The notes under the pieces: generated by a model | Told to the model about the DNA's origin: nothing | The model's input: the letters and a program-made list of their open reading frames with translations, nothing else | Databases searched by the model: none | NCBI GenBank assembly: GCA_024636395.1 | Contig: JAGXHD010000209.1 | Location: forward strand, 1-7,332 | Source: Sulfitobacter sp. | GTDB lineage: Bacteria; Pseudomonadota; Alphaproteobacteria; Rhodobacterales; Rhodobacteraceae | DNA: 7,332 bases | Reading direction: 5' to 3' | Part shown: positions 1 through 5,268 of the stretch, piece after piece | Layout of the letters: the number at the start of each line of letters is the position of its first letter | Numbering within the stretch: position 1 is the stretch's first letter | Translations under genes and position numbers: made by a program

Positions 1-784
1 CCTCTAGGCCGTGCCCGATCGCTTCATGCAGCAGAATGCCGGGCCAGCCGGGGCCGAGCACCACATCCATCATGCCTGCAGGCGCGGGCACCGCCTCGAG
101 ATTGACCAACGCGATCCGCAGGGCCTCGCGGGCCTTGTTTTGCCAATCCGCGGGCGTCAGCATCCCGTCGAGCGAAATGCGCCCGCCGCCGCCTGCCGTG
201 CCACTTTCGCGGCGCCCCTCGTGCTCCACAATGACCGAGACGTTCACGCGTGTCATGGGACGAGTATCGCGTACGGAGGTACCTTCTGGGCGCAGGATCT
301 CGACCTCCTGGATCGAGGCGGCGATGGAGGCGCTGACCTGGACCACACGGGCGTCCATGCTGCGGCAGAAATCGTCGATCTCGCGGAGTGTTTCGACCTT
401 CACGGCGAAGGCCGCGCCCGCAATCGGATCCTCGTCGGTATAGAGCTTGCGGTTGGTGCCTTCGGGCGCATCGGCCCATGTTCCGCCGCCCTCGCCTACC
501 GCGAGGCGCGCGGTCTGGGCGGCGCGCCTCAGGGCAGCTTCGGATATCTTTGTTGAATGGGCATATCCTGCAACCTCGCCGCGCACGGCGCGCAGACCGA
601 ATCCGGTTGCGGCATCATAGCTGGCCGTCTTGAGGCGGCCATCGTCAAACATCAGCGCCTCCGAGCGGCGGCGCTCGAAGAACAACTCGCCATCGTCTGC
701 CCCCGCCACCGCATCGCGAAGGACCTGCAGGGCCGTTTCGCGGTCGAGAAGGTCGTCGAAGGGCAAGAATGGACTGTCTGACAT
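1..784 (-). CDS. tldD: TldD metalloprotease, N-terminal part (cut by window edge)
   Basis: N-terminal 261 residues of TldD, the subunit that with TldE (PmbA) forms a cytoplasmic Zn-dependent peptidase. In other bacteria this complex processes modified peptides and the CcdA antitoxin. Reading leftward the protein begins MSDSPFLPFDDLL, then has the family segment FFERRRSEALMFDDGRLK at about residues 37-54. The last visible residues include HEAIGHGLE, where His253, Glu254 and His258 form the family's HExxxH motif. This fits E. coli TldD, where the motif lies near residue 260 of about 480, so roughly 45% is missing beyond base 1. The ATG at 784-782 is preceded at 8 bases by GGAG (bases 796-793 on this strand). 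No stop or frameshift is seen. The gene diverges from the oxidase operon across a 165-base gap. The identification is firm; the natural substrate here is unknown. Confidence 0.95.
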   Translation of the reverse strand, partial: MSDSPFLPFDDLLDRETALQVLRDAVAGADDGELFFERRRSEALMFDDGRLKTASYDAATGFGLRAVRGEVAGYAHSTKISEAALRRAAQTARLAVGEGGGTWADAPEGTNRKLYTDEDPIAGAAFAVKVETLREIDDFCRSMDARVVQVSASIAASIQEVEILRPEGTSVRDTRPMTRVNVSVIVEHEGRRESGTAGGGGRISLDGMLTPADWQNKAREALRIALVNLEAVPAPAGMMDVVLGPGWPGILLHEAIGHGLE

Positions 785-816
785 GAGGAGTGCTCCGATC
801 TTCAGGGGAAGAGATA

Positions 817-839
817 GTTCGCGTCTATTTGACGCGAGC
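817..839. repeat. Inverted repeat, CGCGTC-N5-GACGCG
   Basis: The perfect arms CGCGTC (820-825) and GACGCG (831-836) are separated by TATTT. They extend to nine positions per arm (817-825 with 831-839) with one mismatched pair, a G-T wobble if transcribed. The element lies 33 bases upstream of the tldD start codon and could be an operator or a small hairpin in the tldD leader. No T tract follows on either strand that would make it a convincing terminator. Confidence 0.45.
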
Positions 840-856
840 ATAGGACTTTCTTTCGT

Positions 857-890
857 AATCAGAATATGATTGTAAGGCGCAAGATTACAA
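857..890. repeat. Two abutting AT-rich inverted repeats
   Basis: The first repeat is AATCA (857-861), five bases, TGATT (867-871). The second is TTGTAA (870-875), nine bases (GGCGCAAGA), TTACAA (885-890). They share two bases, so they form one continuous symmetric block of 34 bases. The arms are short and AT-rich, so each alone could be chance. Their placement in the AT-rich part of a divergent promoter region makes a regulator binding site plausible. I do not recognise the regulator. Confidence 0.35.
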
Positions 891-892
891 CG

Positions 893-910
893 GCGGGTCG
901 GCCAACCCGC
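893..910. promoter_or_regulatory. 18-bp near-perfect palindrome upstream of ctaC
   Basis: GCGGGTCGGCCAACCCGC is a palindrome with a single mismatched pair (C899 against A904): arms GCGGGT / ACCCGC around a GGCC centre. It ends 31 bases before the AGGA of ctaC. As DNA it looks like a dimeric operator. As RNA it would be a six-pair stem with a six-base loop, followed by GCGTTTTAG, which is a poor terminator. Whether it acts as DNA or RNA depends on where the ctaC transcript starts, which cannot be read from the sequence. The regulator is unidentified. Confidence 0.5.
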
Positions 911-949
911 GCGTTTTAGCCATTTAGGGTCACGGAAATCAGGACGAAA

Positions 950-1849
950 ATGATGACAAAGCACCTCACACTTGCCGGTCTGTTGGCTGGCGTCACAAGT
1001 TTACCGGCACTGGCGCAAAGCGTCGATCCACAGGGGCTCGAAATCATCGGGACGCCGGTGAACGGCAGCATGGGCTTCCAGACCGCAGTAACGGAGCTTG
1101 CCACGGACCTGCAATGGCTCGACGGTATGATCCTTGTGATCATCACCGGAATCACGCTGTTCGTGACCGGACTGATCCTCTGGGTCGCCGTGCGCTACAA
1201 CTCCAAGCGCAACCCGACGCCCGCAACTTTCACGCACCATACGCCCGTAGAGATCGCGTGGACGATTGTGCCAATCCTGATCCTTGTGGGCATCGGCGCA
1301 TGGTCGCTGCCGATCCTGTTCCGCCAGCAGGAAATTCCCGTCGCCGATGTCACGATCAAGGCTGTCGGGAATCAGTGGTATTGGTCCTATGAGTACGTCG
1401 ACGACGATTTCGGCTTCGACAGCTACATGATCGGTGCACCGGCGCTGGGTGGCGATAACAGGAAGACTCCAGAAGTGATCGCGCAGCTCGAAGCGGCGGG
1501 ATACTCCGAGAACGAATGGCTGCTGGCAACCGATACTGCTGTGGTCGTGCCTGTAAACCAGACCGTGGTCGTTCAGGTCACCGGCTCTGATGTGATCCAT
1601 TCTTGGGCCATGCCCGCCTTCGGCGTGAAGCAGGATGCGGTACCGGGGCGTCTTGCGGAGCTGTGGTTCAAAGCGGACCGTGAGGGTGTCTTTTTCGGAC
1701 AGTGTTCCGAGCTGTGCGGGCAGGCTCACGCCTACATGCCGATCACGGTCAAAGTCGTCTCGGAAGAAGCCTATGCTGAATGGCTGAACCGGGCGCGGGA
1801 GGAATACGCTGGTATTCCTCAGCCGATTACAGTCGCCGCAGCCGATTGA
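950..1849 (+). CDS. ctaC: Cytochrome c oxidase subunit II (CuA subunit)
   Basis: Subunit II (also coxB) of the aa3-type oxidase: it takes electrons from cytochrome c at the CuA centre on the periplasmic side and passes them to heme a in subunit I. The 299 residues show a signal peptide ending ALA (cleavage likely after residue 22, leaving an N-terminal Gln), then two transmembrane helices at about 58-82 and 104-125. The aromatic patch QWYWSYEY follows at 142-149, then the periplasmic cupredoxin domain. All CuA ligands are present: His217 (VIHSW), Cys252, Glu254 and Cys256 in GQCSELCGQAH, His260 and Met263. Two ATGs lie in tandem at 950 and 953. AGGA at 941-944 is 5 bases from the first and 8 from the second, so the second may be the real start; the protein is otherwise unchanged. 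This is the first gene of the operon, and a 101-base gap with two hairpins separates it from ctaB. Confidence 0.98.
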   Translation: MMTKHLTLAGLLAGVTSLPALAQSVDPQGLEIIGTPVNGSMGFQTAVTELATDLQWLDGMILVIITGITLFVTGLILWVAVRYNSKRNPTPATFTHHTPVEIAWTIVPILILVGIGAWSLPILFRQQEIPVADVTIKAVGNQWYWSYEYVDDDFGFDSYMIGAPALGGDNRKTPEVIAQLEAAGYSENEWLLATDTAVVVPVNQTVVVQVTGSDVIHSWAMPAFGVKQDAVPGRLAELWFKADREGVFFGQCSELCGQAHAYMPITVKVVSEEAYAEWLNRAREEYAGIPQPITVAAAD

Positions 1850-1857
1850 TACTGCAC

Positions 1858-1877
1858 GGACGGGGAGCCCTCCGTCC
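1858..1877 (+). other. RNA hairpin 1 in the ctaC-ctaB gap
   Basis: GGACGGGG (1858-1865) pairs with CTCCGTCC (1870-1877) around the loop AGCC: eight pairs, one of them G-U. It starts nine bases after the ctaC stop codon. The following bases AGCTTTCC have no real T tract, so this is unlikely to be a full intrinsic terminator. A 3' protective or processing structure for the ctaC message is the more likely role, by inference. Confidence 0.6.
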
Positions 1878-1881
1878 AGCT

Positions 1882-1919
1882 TTCCAGCCGCAGCGCACAG
1901 TCCTGCGCTGCAACTGGAA
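1882..1919 (+). other. RNA hairpin 2 in the ctaC-ctaB gap
   Basis: GCAGCGCA (1890-1897) pairs perfectly with TGCGCTGC (1904-1911) around the loop CAGTCC. After a 2x2 internal loop (CC against AA) the stem continues with TTCCAG (1882-1887) and CTGGAA (1914-1919). That gives 14 Watson-Crick pairs in 38 bases, far above chance. No T tract follows. Only four bases separate it from hairpin 1, and it ends 31 bases before the ctaB start. It could protect the ctaC message, mark a processing site, or slow entry into ctaB. Confidence 0.7.
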
Positions 1920-1950
1920 CGAAATTTGACTGACTTTGGGGATGCGCGCC

Positions 1951-2889
1951 ATGACTGACGCCACAGACACACAGATTTTCGACGCTGAACCACAGCTTGG
2001 TGATTATTATGCGCTGATGAAGCCGCGCGTGATGCAGCTTGTGGTGTTCACGGCTGTCGTAGGCATGCTGGCCGCGCCGATTGCGGTCAATCCGGTCATC
2101 GGCTTTGCTTCTATCTTGTTTCTGGCAATCGGCGCTGGTGCTTCCGGCGCGCTGAATATGTGGTGGGATGCCGATATAGACGCTGTAATGAAGCGCACGG
2201 CCAAGCGGCCCATTCCTGCAGGGAAGATTAGCGCGCAATCGGCGATGTATCTGGGTGTAGCCCTGTCGGGTCTGTCGGTGATGATGCTGTCGCTTTCCGC
2301 CAACCTGCTGGCAGGTTTCATGCTTGCGTTCACGATCTTTTTCTACGTCGTGCCATATTCGATGTGGCTCAAGCGCTCGACGCCGCAAAACATCGTAATC
2401 GGTGGGGCGGCAGGGGCATTCCCCCCTGTGATCGGCTGGATCATCGCCACTGGCGATATTATGGTTCTGGAGCCCTGGCTGATGTTCGCGCTGATTTTCA
2501 TGTGGACACCGCCACATTTCTGGGCTCTGGCGCTGTTCATGCGCAACGACTATGATGACGCTAAAGTGCCGATGCTGACCGTGACACATGGCCGCCGCGC
2601 CACGCGTAATCACATTCTTGGATACACCATCTTGCTGGTAATCCTCGCTGTCGGTACGGCGTTTACGGCGATCGGCGGCTGGGTCTATCTGGCGACAGCG
2701 CTTGTGCTGAACGCGCTGTTCCTCAAAGGCGCCTACGATATCTGGCAGCGCGATGAGGTGATGTCGGAAGCTGATAATTTCGCGGTTGAGCGCAAGTTCT
2801 TCCGTCTGTCGCTCTGGTATCTTTTTGCACATTTTGGTGCGATCCTGCTGGAAGCGGCGCTGAAACCTTTTGGAATGGGAGGCTGGTAA
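1951..2889 (+). CDS. ctaB: Protoheme IX farnesyltransferase (heme o synthase)
   Basis: CtaB (COX10), an inner-membrane UbiA-family prenyltransferase. It adds a farnesyl group to protoheme IX to make heme o, the precursor of the heme a used by the oxidase. With the ATG at 1951 the protein has 312 residues, typical of the family. The two Asp-rich prenyl-diphosphate/Mg sites are present: NMWWDADID at 69-77 (Asn69, Asp73, Asp77) and NDYDDAKVPML at 199-209. The conserved GGAAGAFPPVIGW loop lies at 151-163, and several hydrophobic helices fill the rest. The start at 1951 is chosen because GGGGA (1938-1941 plus A1942) sits 8 bases before it; in-frame TTG 1936 and ATG 1942 lack a usable ribosome binding site. 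The stop overlaps the next ATG by one base (TAATG), so the following gene is probably translationally coupled. Confidence 0.97.
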   Translation: MTDATDTQIFDAEPQLGDYYALMKPRVMQLVVFTAVVGMLAAPIAVNPVIGFASILFLAIGAGASGALNMWWDADIDAVMKRTAKRPIPAGKISAQSAMYLGVALSGLSVMMLSLSANLLAGFMLAFTIFFYVVPYSMWLKRSTPQNIVIGGAAGAFPPVIGWIIATGDIMVLEPWLMFALIFMWTPPHFWALALFMRNDYDDAKVPMLTVTHGRRATRNHILGYTILLVILAVGTAFTAIGGWVYLATALVLNALFLKGAYDIWQRDEVMSEADNFAVERKFFRLSLWYLFAHFGAILLEAALKPFGMGGW

Positions 2890-3083
2890 TGGCCCTTCGA
2901 GCCGAACATGAAATTCACGAACGCCGCAAAGGGCTCAACATCGGGGTTGGGCTAATGCTCGGCTCCTTCGTGCTGCTAATTATGGTACTGACATTCAGCA
3001 AGATAACGTCTCCCGAGTTCCAGATCCCCGCGTCACAGGCGCAGGGGGTCGGTGAGCAACTCACGACCGGAGGCACGAACTGA
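2889..3083 (+). CDS. Small one-helix membrane protein, probable oxidase assembly accessory (CoxF-like)
   Basis: A 64-residue protein: a charged N-terminus (EHEIHERRK at 6-14), one hydrophobic helix at about 17-38, and a short polar tail of about 25 residues rich in Gln, Gly and Thr. The positive cluster before the helix suggests the N-terminus is inside and the tail in the periplasm. A small gene in exactly this position, between ctaB and ctaG, is common in alphaproteobacteria and is sometimes called coxF or an oxidase assembly accessory. The RRxxN segment before the helix and the Lys just after it fit that picture as I recall it. GGAGG at 2878-2882 lies 6 bases before the ATG. The gene overlaps both neighbours by one base, so its amount is tied to CtaB and CtaG. 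No cysteine, metal motif or catalytic residue is visible. It is a real gene; its function is inferred from context only. Confidence 0.85.
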   Translation: MALRAEHEIHERRKGLNIGVGLMLGSFVLLIMVLTFSKITSPEFQIPASQAQGVGEQLTTGGTN

Positions 3084-3658
3084 TGGCAATGAGTGGACCT
3101 GCAAAAACGGTTGCTCAGACGGTTGGACTTGTCGTTGTGATGGGCGGGCTGGCTTGGGCCTCCGTCCCGTTCTATGATTGGTTTTGCCGGGTCACCGGGT
3201 TTGGCGGCACGACCGGCTATGCCAGCGTGGCGTCCGACGAAGTACTGGACGAGACGATCAGGATCCGTTTCGACGGCTCGCTCAACAACAAGATGTCATG
3301 GGAATTCAAACCCGTCGAGCGCGAGATGGAAATCCGGATCGGAGAGACCGGGCTGGCTTTCTACGAGGCATACAACCCGACAGACCGCCCCATCGCGGGG
3401 CAGGCCTCCTACAACGTTTTCCCCTATCAGGCAGGTGCGTTCTTCGAAAAAATCGACTGTTTCTGTTTTGAAGAGCAGGTATTGGCTCCCGGCGAGCGTG
3501 TTCAGATGCCAGTCAGCTTCTTTGTCGACCCCGAAATCGTGAGCGATCGCGATGGTCAGTATATACATACGATCACGCTCTCCTATACATTCTACGAAAT
3601 CGACCTGCCCGAGGGCTATGCCTCACTCGACGCAGGCCCGACGACCGATCTTAACTAA
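3083..3658 (+). CDS. ctaG: Cytochrome c oxidase copper assembly protein CtaG (Cox11)
   Basis: CtaG (Cox11 family, not the unrelated Bacillus CtaG) is a copper chaperone anchored in the inner membrane with a periplasmic domain. It delivers copper to the CuB site of oxidase subunit I. The 191 residues show one N-terminal helix at about 11-30, then the conserved YDWFCRVTGFGGT stretch (31-43) with Cys35, then an immunoglobulin-like domain. The copper motif CFCF is at 126-129 (Cys126, Cys128), within FFEKIDCFCFEEQ. The family ending with PVSFFVDP (143-150) and TITLSYTFY (163-171) is present. The ATG at 3083 overlaps the upstream stop (TGATG) and has GGAGG at 3069-3073, 9 bases away; ATG 3089 is possible but worse placed. 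Length and all key residues are normal. ctaE starts 22 bases after the stop. Confidence 0.97.
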   Translation: MAMSGPAKTVAQTVGLVVVMGGLAWASVPFYDWFCRVTGFGGTTGYASVASDEVLDETIRIRFDGSLNNKMSWEFKPVEREMEIRIGETGLAFYEAYNPTDRPIAGQASYNVFPYQAGAFFEKIDCFCFEEQVLAPGERVQMPVSFFVDPEIVSDRDGQYIHTITLSYTFYEIDLPEGYASLDAGPTTDLN

Positions 3659-3680
3659 TAAAGGACAAGGGACGCGCGCC

Positions 3681-4490
3681 ATGGCCCATGCAAAAAATCA
3701 CGACTATCATATCCTCGCTCCGTCAATCTGGCCGCTTCTGAGCTCCATTTTCGGTTTCGTCATGCTGACCGGTGGTGTCCTGTGGATGCATTCGGTGACA
3801 CCTTTCGTCTTCCTGATTGGCCTCGTGGGTACGCTTTACACCATGTTTGCCTGGTGGTCGGAAGTGGTCGAGGAAAGCAAGGTCGGCGATCACACTCCGG
3901 TGGTCCAGATCGGCCTGCGCTATGGCTTTATCCTATTCATCATGTCCGAGGTCATGTTCTTCGCTGCGTGGTTCTGGAGCTTTTTCAAGCACGCGCTCTA
4001 TCCGATGAACGAGTATGTAGGCTCGACCTACGTGCCGCCGGTGATCTACCAGGTCGATGCGTTCCATCTGCCACTGATCAATACGCTCGTGCTGCTGCTG
4101 TCGGGTTGCGCGGTCACTTGGGCGCACCACGCACTGGTTCACGGCAACGTGCGCTCTGATCTCAAGAACGGCCTGCTGATTGCTGTTGTGCTGGGGGTGC
4201 TGTTTACGGGCCTGCAAGCCTATGAGTATAACTATCTGCTATACCAAGGTTGGGAGTTCGGCGGGGACAAATTCTTCTCCAATTTCTTCATGGCAACGGG
4301 CTTTCACGGCGCACACGTGATCATCGGTACGATCTTTCTATTTGTCTGCTACATGCGCGCAAGGGCCGGGCATTTCACAGCGGAACGTCACGTGGGCTTC
4401 GAGGCTGCGGCATGGTACTGGCACTTCGTGGACGTGGTCTGGCTGTTTCTCTTCTTTGCGGTCTACGTTTTCGGTATTCCGGGGAATTAG
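3681..4490 (+). CDS. ctaE: Cytochrome c oxidase subunit III
   Basis: Subunit III (coxC) of the aa3 oxidase, a seven-helix membrane protein. It stabilises the complex and keeps the proton uptake path to subunit I working. The 269 residues include the conserved Glu90 in SEVMFFAAWFWSFFKHAL (89-106), YEYNYLLYQGWEFGGDKF (181-198), GFHGAHVIIG (207-216) and the C-terminal AAAWYWHFVDVVWLFLF (242-258), all hallmarks of the family. The frame is open further upstream to an ATG at 3552, but that stretch lies inside ctaG. The true start is ATG 3681, preceded at 8 bases by AGGGA (3668-3672) and followed by the expected MAHAKNHDYHIL. The bases before the start closely copy those before ctaB (see findings). 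A terminator follows 38 bases after the stop, marking the end of the main oxidase transcript. Confidence 0.98.
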   Translation: MAHAKNHDYHILAPSIWPLLSSIFGFVMLTGGVLWMHSVTPFVFLIGLVGTLYTMFAWWSEVVEESKVGDHTPVVQIGLRYGFILFIMSEVMFFAAWFWSFFKHALYPMNEYVGSTYVPPVIYQVDAFHLPLINTLVLLLSGCAVTWAHHALVHGNVRSDLKNGLLIAVVLGVLFTGLQAYEYNYLLYQGWEFGGDKFFSNFFMATGFHGAHVIIGTIFLFVCYMRARAGHFTAERHVGFEAAAWYWHFVDVVWLFLFFAVYVFGIPGN

Positions 4491-4527
4491 GCGGGTCTTG
4501 CACCTGTAGTGATACAAGTTAAACAGC

Positions 4528-4557
4528 GACGCGCGGGGCTCTGCCTCGCGCGTTTTT
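4528..4557 (+). terminator. Intrinsic terminator after ctaE
   Basis: ACGCGCGGGG (from 4529; the last three G are 4536-4538) pairs with CCTCGCGCGT (4544-4553) around the five-base loop CTCTG. This gives ten pairs, one of them G-U, and the stem runs directly into TTTTT (4553-4557). A GC-rich stem plus a U tract is a standard Rho-independent terminator. It lies 38 bases after the ctaE stop and 27 bases before the surf1 start. Since surf1 continues on the same strand with no room for its own promoter after the hairpin, this probably acts as a partial terminator. Confidence 0.85.
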
Positions 4558-4584
4558 CGTCCCACCCCGCTCATTGGAGCTCTC

Positions 4585-5265
4585 ATGCGCCGCAGCCTGT
4601 TTTTCATTTTCATCGGTATCGGCGGAGCAGCGATCCTGCTCTGGCTCGGGTTCTGGCAGGTCCAGCGGCTTGAATGGAAGCTCGGGGTGATCGCTGAAAT
4701 CGATGCGCGGATCGCGGCGGCTCCGATCCCCTTGCCCGATGTGCTGGATCCGGATGGCGATAGCTATCTGCCTGTGGAAGTAAGGGGTGTGATCGAGCCG
4801 GATTACCTGCGGGTTCTTGTGAGCCAGAAGGAGATCGGTGCCGGTTACCGTATCATCTCTGCGCTCGATATGGGGGGGCGTCGTGTGCTGCTGGACCGTG
4901 GGTTCACGCCGGTTGATCGACAGGATATCCCCGCGCATGAAGGGTCTGTGACCGTGCGGGGCAATCTGCAATGGCCGCAGGAAACCGATGGATTTACTCC
5001 CGAGCCAGACAGGGGCGAGAACATCTGGTTTGCCCGCGATGTTGCCGCCATGGCGCAAGCGCTGGGGACTGAGCCGACCCTCATTGTTGCCAAACAGACC
5101 TCGTTCAACGATACGCCGGTCACCCCGCTACCGGTTGACACCGCAGCGATTCCGAACGACCACCTGCAATATGCAGTCACGTGGTTCGCGCTCGCGGCGA
5201 TCTGGATCACGATGACCCTTGCCTTTGTCCAGCGCGCCCGCCGCGCACCCAAACGATTGAACTGA
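4585..5265 (+). CDS. surf1: SURF1-family cytochrome oxidase assembly protein
   Basis: SURF1 is an inner-membrane protein that helps insert or hold heme a in oxidase subunit I during assembly. The 226 residues have the family plan: a helix near each end (about 5-22 and 197-216) with a periplasmic domain between. Conserved blocks are GFWQVQRLEWK (22-32), GYRIISAL (87-94), VLLDRGF (101-107), the Trp-Phe-Ala-Arg-Asp segment at 148-152, and NDHLQYAVTWFALA (191-204), whose His193 and Tyr197 are typical. The ATG at 4585 has GGAG at 4576-4579, 5 bases upstream. The gene sits behind a terminator, so it is likely made in smaller amounts than the structural subunits, as suits an assembly factor. The stop is followed by thrC after three bases. 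Sequence and length are ordinary for the family. Confidence 0.96.
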   Translation: MRRSLFFIFIGIGGAAILLWLGFWQVQRLEWKLGVIAEIDARIAAAPIPLPDVLDPDGDSYLPVEVRGVIEPDYLRVLVSQKEIGAGYRIISALDMGGRRVLLDRGFTPVDRQDIPAHEGSVTVRGNLQWPQETDGFTPEPDRGENIWFARDVAAMAQALGTEPTLIVAKQTSFNDTPVTPLPVDTAAIPNDHLQYAVTWFALAAIWITMTLAFVQRARRAPKRLN

Positions 5266-5268
5266 CCC

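Larger units (their letters stand above)
785..949. promoter_or_regulatory. Divergent tldD / ctaC intergenic control region
   Basis: This 165-base gap between two divergent genes must hold promoters for both tldD (leftward) and the oxidase operon (rightward). It is visibly more AT-rich between about 840 and 890 than the flanking genes. A TTGACG hexamer at 829-834 resembles a -35 box and TATGAT at 865-870 resembles a -10 box, but they are about 30 bases apart, so they do not make one standard promoter. On the reverse strand TATGCT (bases 843-838) is a possible -10 for tldD with a poor -35. Several inverted repeats, listed separately, fill the region. Promoter positions are inference; the presence of control signals is required by the gene layout. 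Confidence 0.6.

Noticed and set aside
11..556. Forward-strand open frame of 181 codons opposite tldD
   Set aside because: It is antisense to the well-supported TldD reading frame, and its low-complexity translation (many Ala, Gly, Arg and His) resembles no family I know.
857..871. Possible FNR/FnrL box in AATCA-N5-TGATT
   Set aside because: The half-sites face the wrong way and the spacing is wrong compared with TTGAT-N4-ATCAA. It cannot be called an FNR site.
893..919. Palindrome 893-910 followed by GCGTTTTAG as an intrinsic terminator or attenuator before ctaC
   Set aside because: The stem is only six pairs as RNA, and the T run is four bases set off by GCG. It is too weak to call as a terminator; a DNA operator fits better.
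1936..1950. Earlier ctaB starts at TTG 1936 or ATG 1942
   Set aside because: The GGGGA ribosome binding site overlaps or touches these codons, so only ATG 1951 has correct spacing (8 bases).
1001..2832. Two long reverse-strand open frames of 330 and 337 codons (1001-1993 and 1819-2832) opposite ctaC and ctaB
   Set aside because: They lie antisense to genes with complete family motifs. Their translations are rich in Arg, His and Gln with no recognisable domain, as expected for shadows in GC-rich DNA.
3552..3680. Longer N-terminus for subunit III starting at ATG 3552
   Set aside because: It would lie inside ctaG for over 100 bases. The ATG at 3681 has a proper ribosome binding site and gives the expected subunit III N-terminus.
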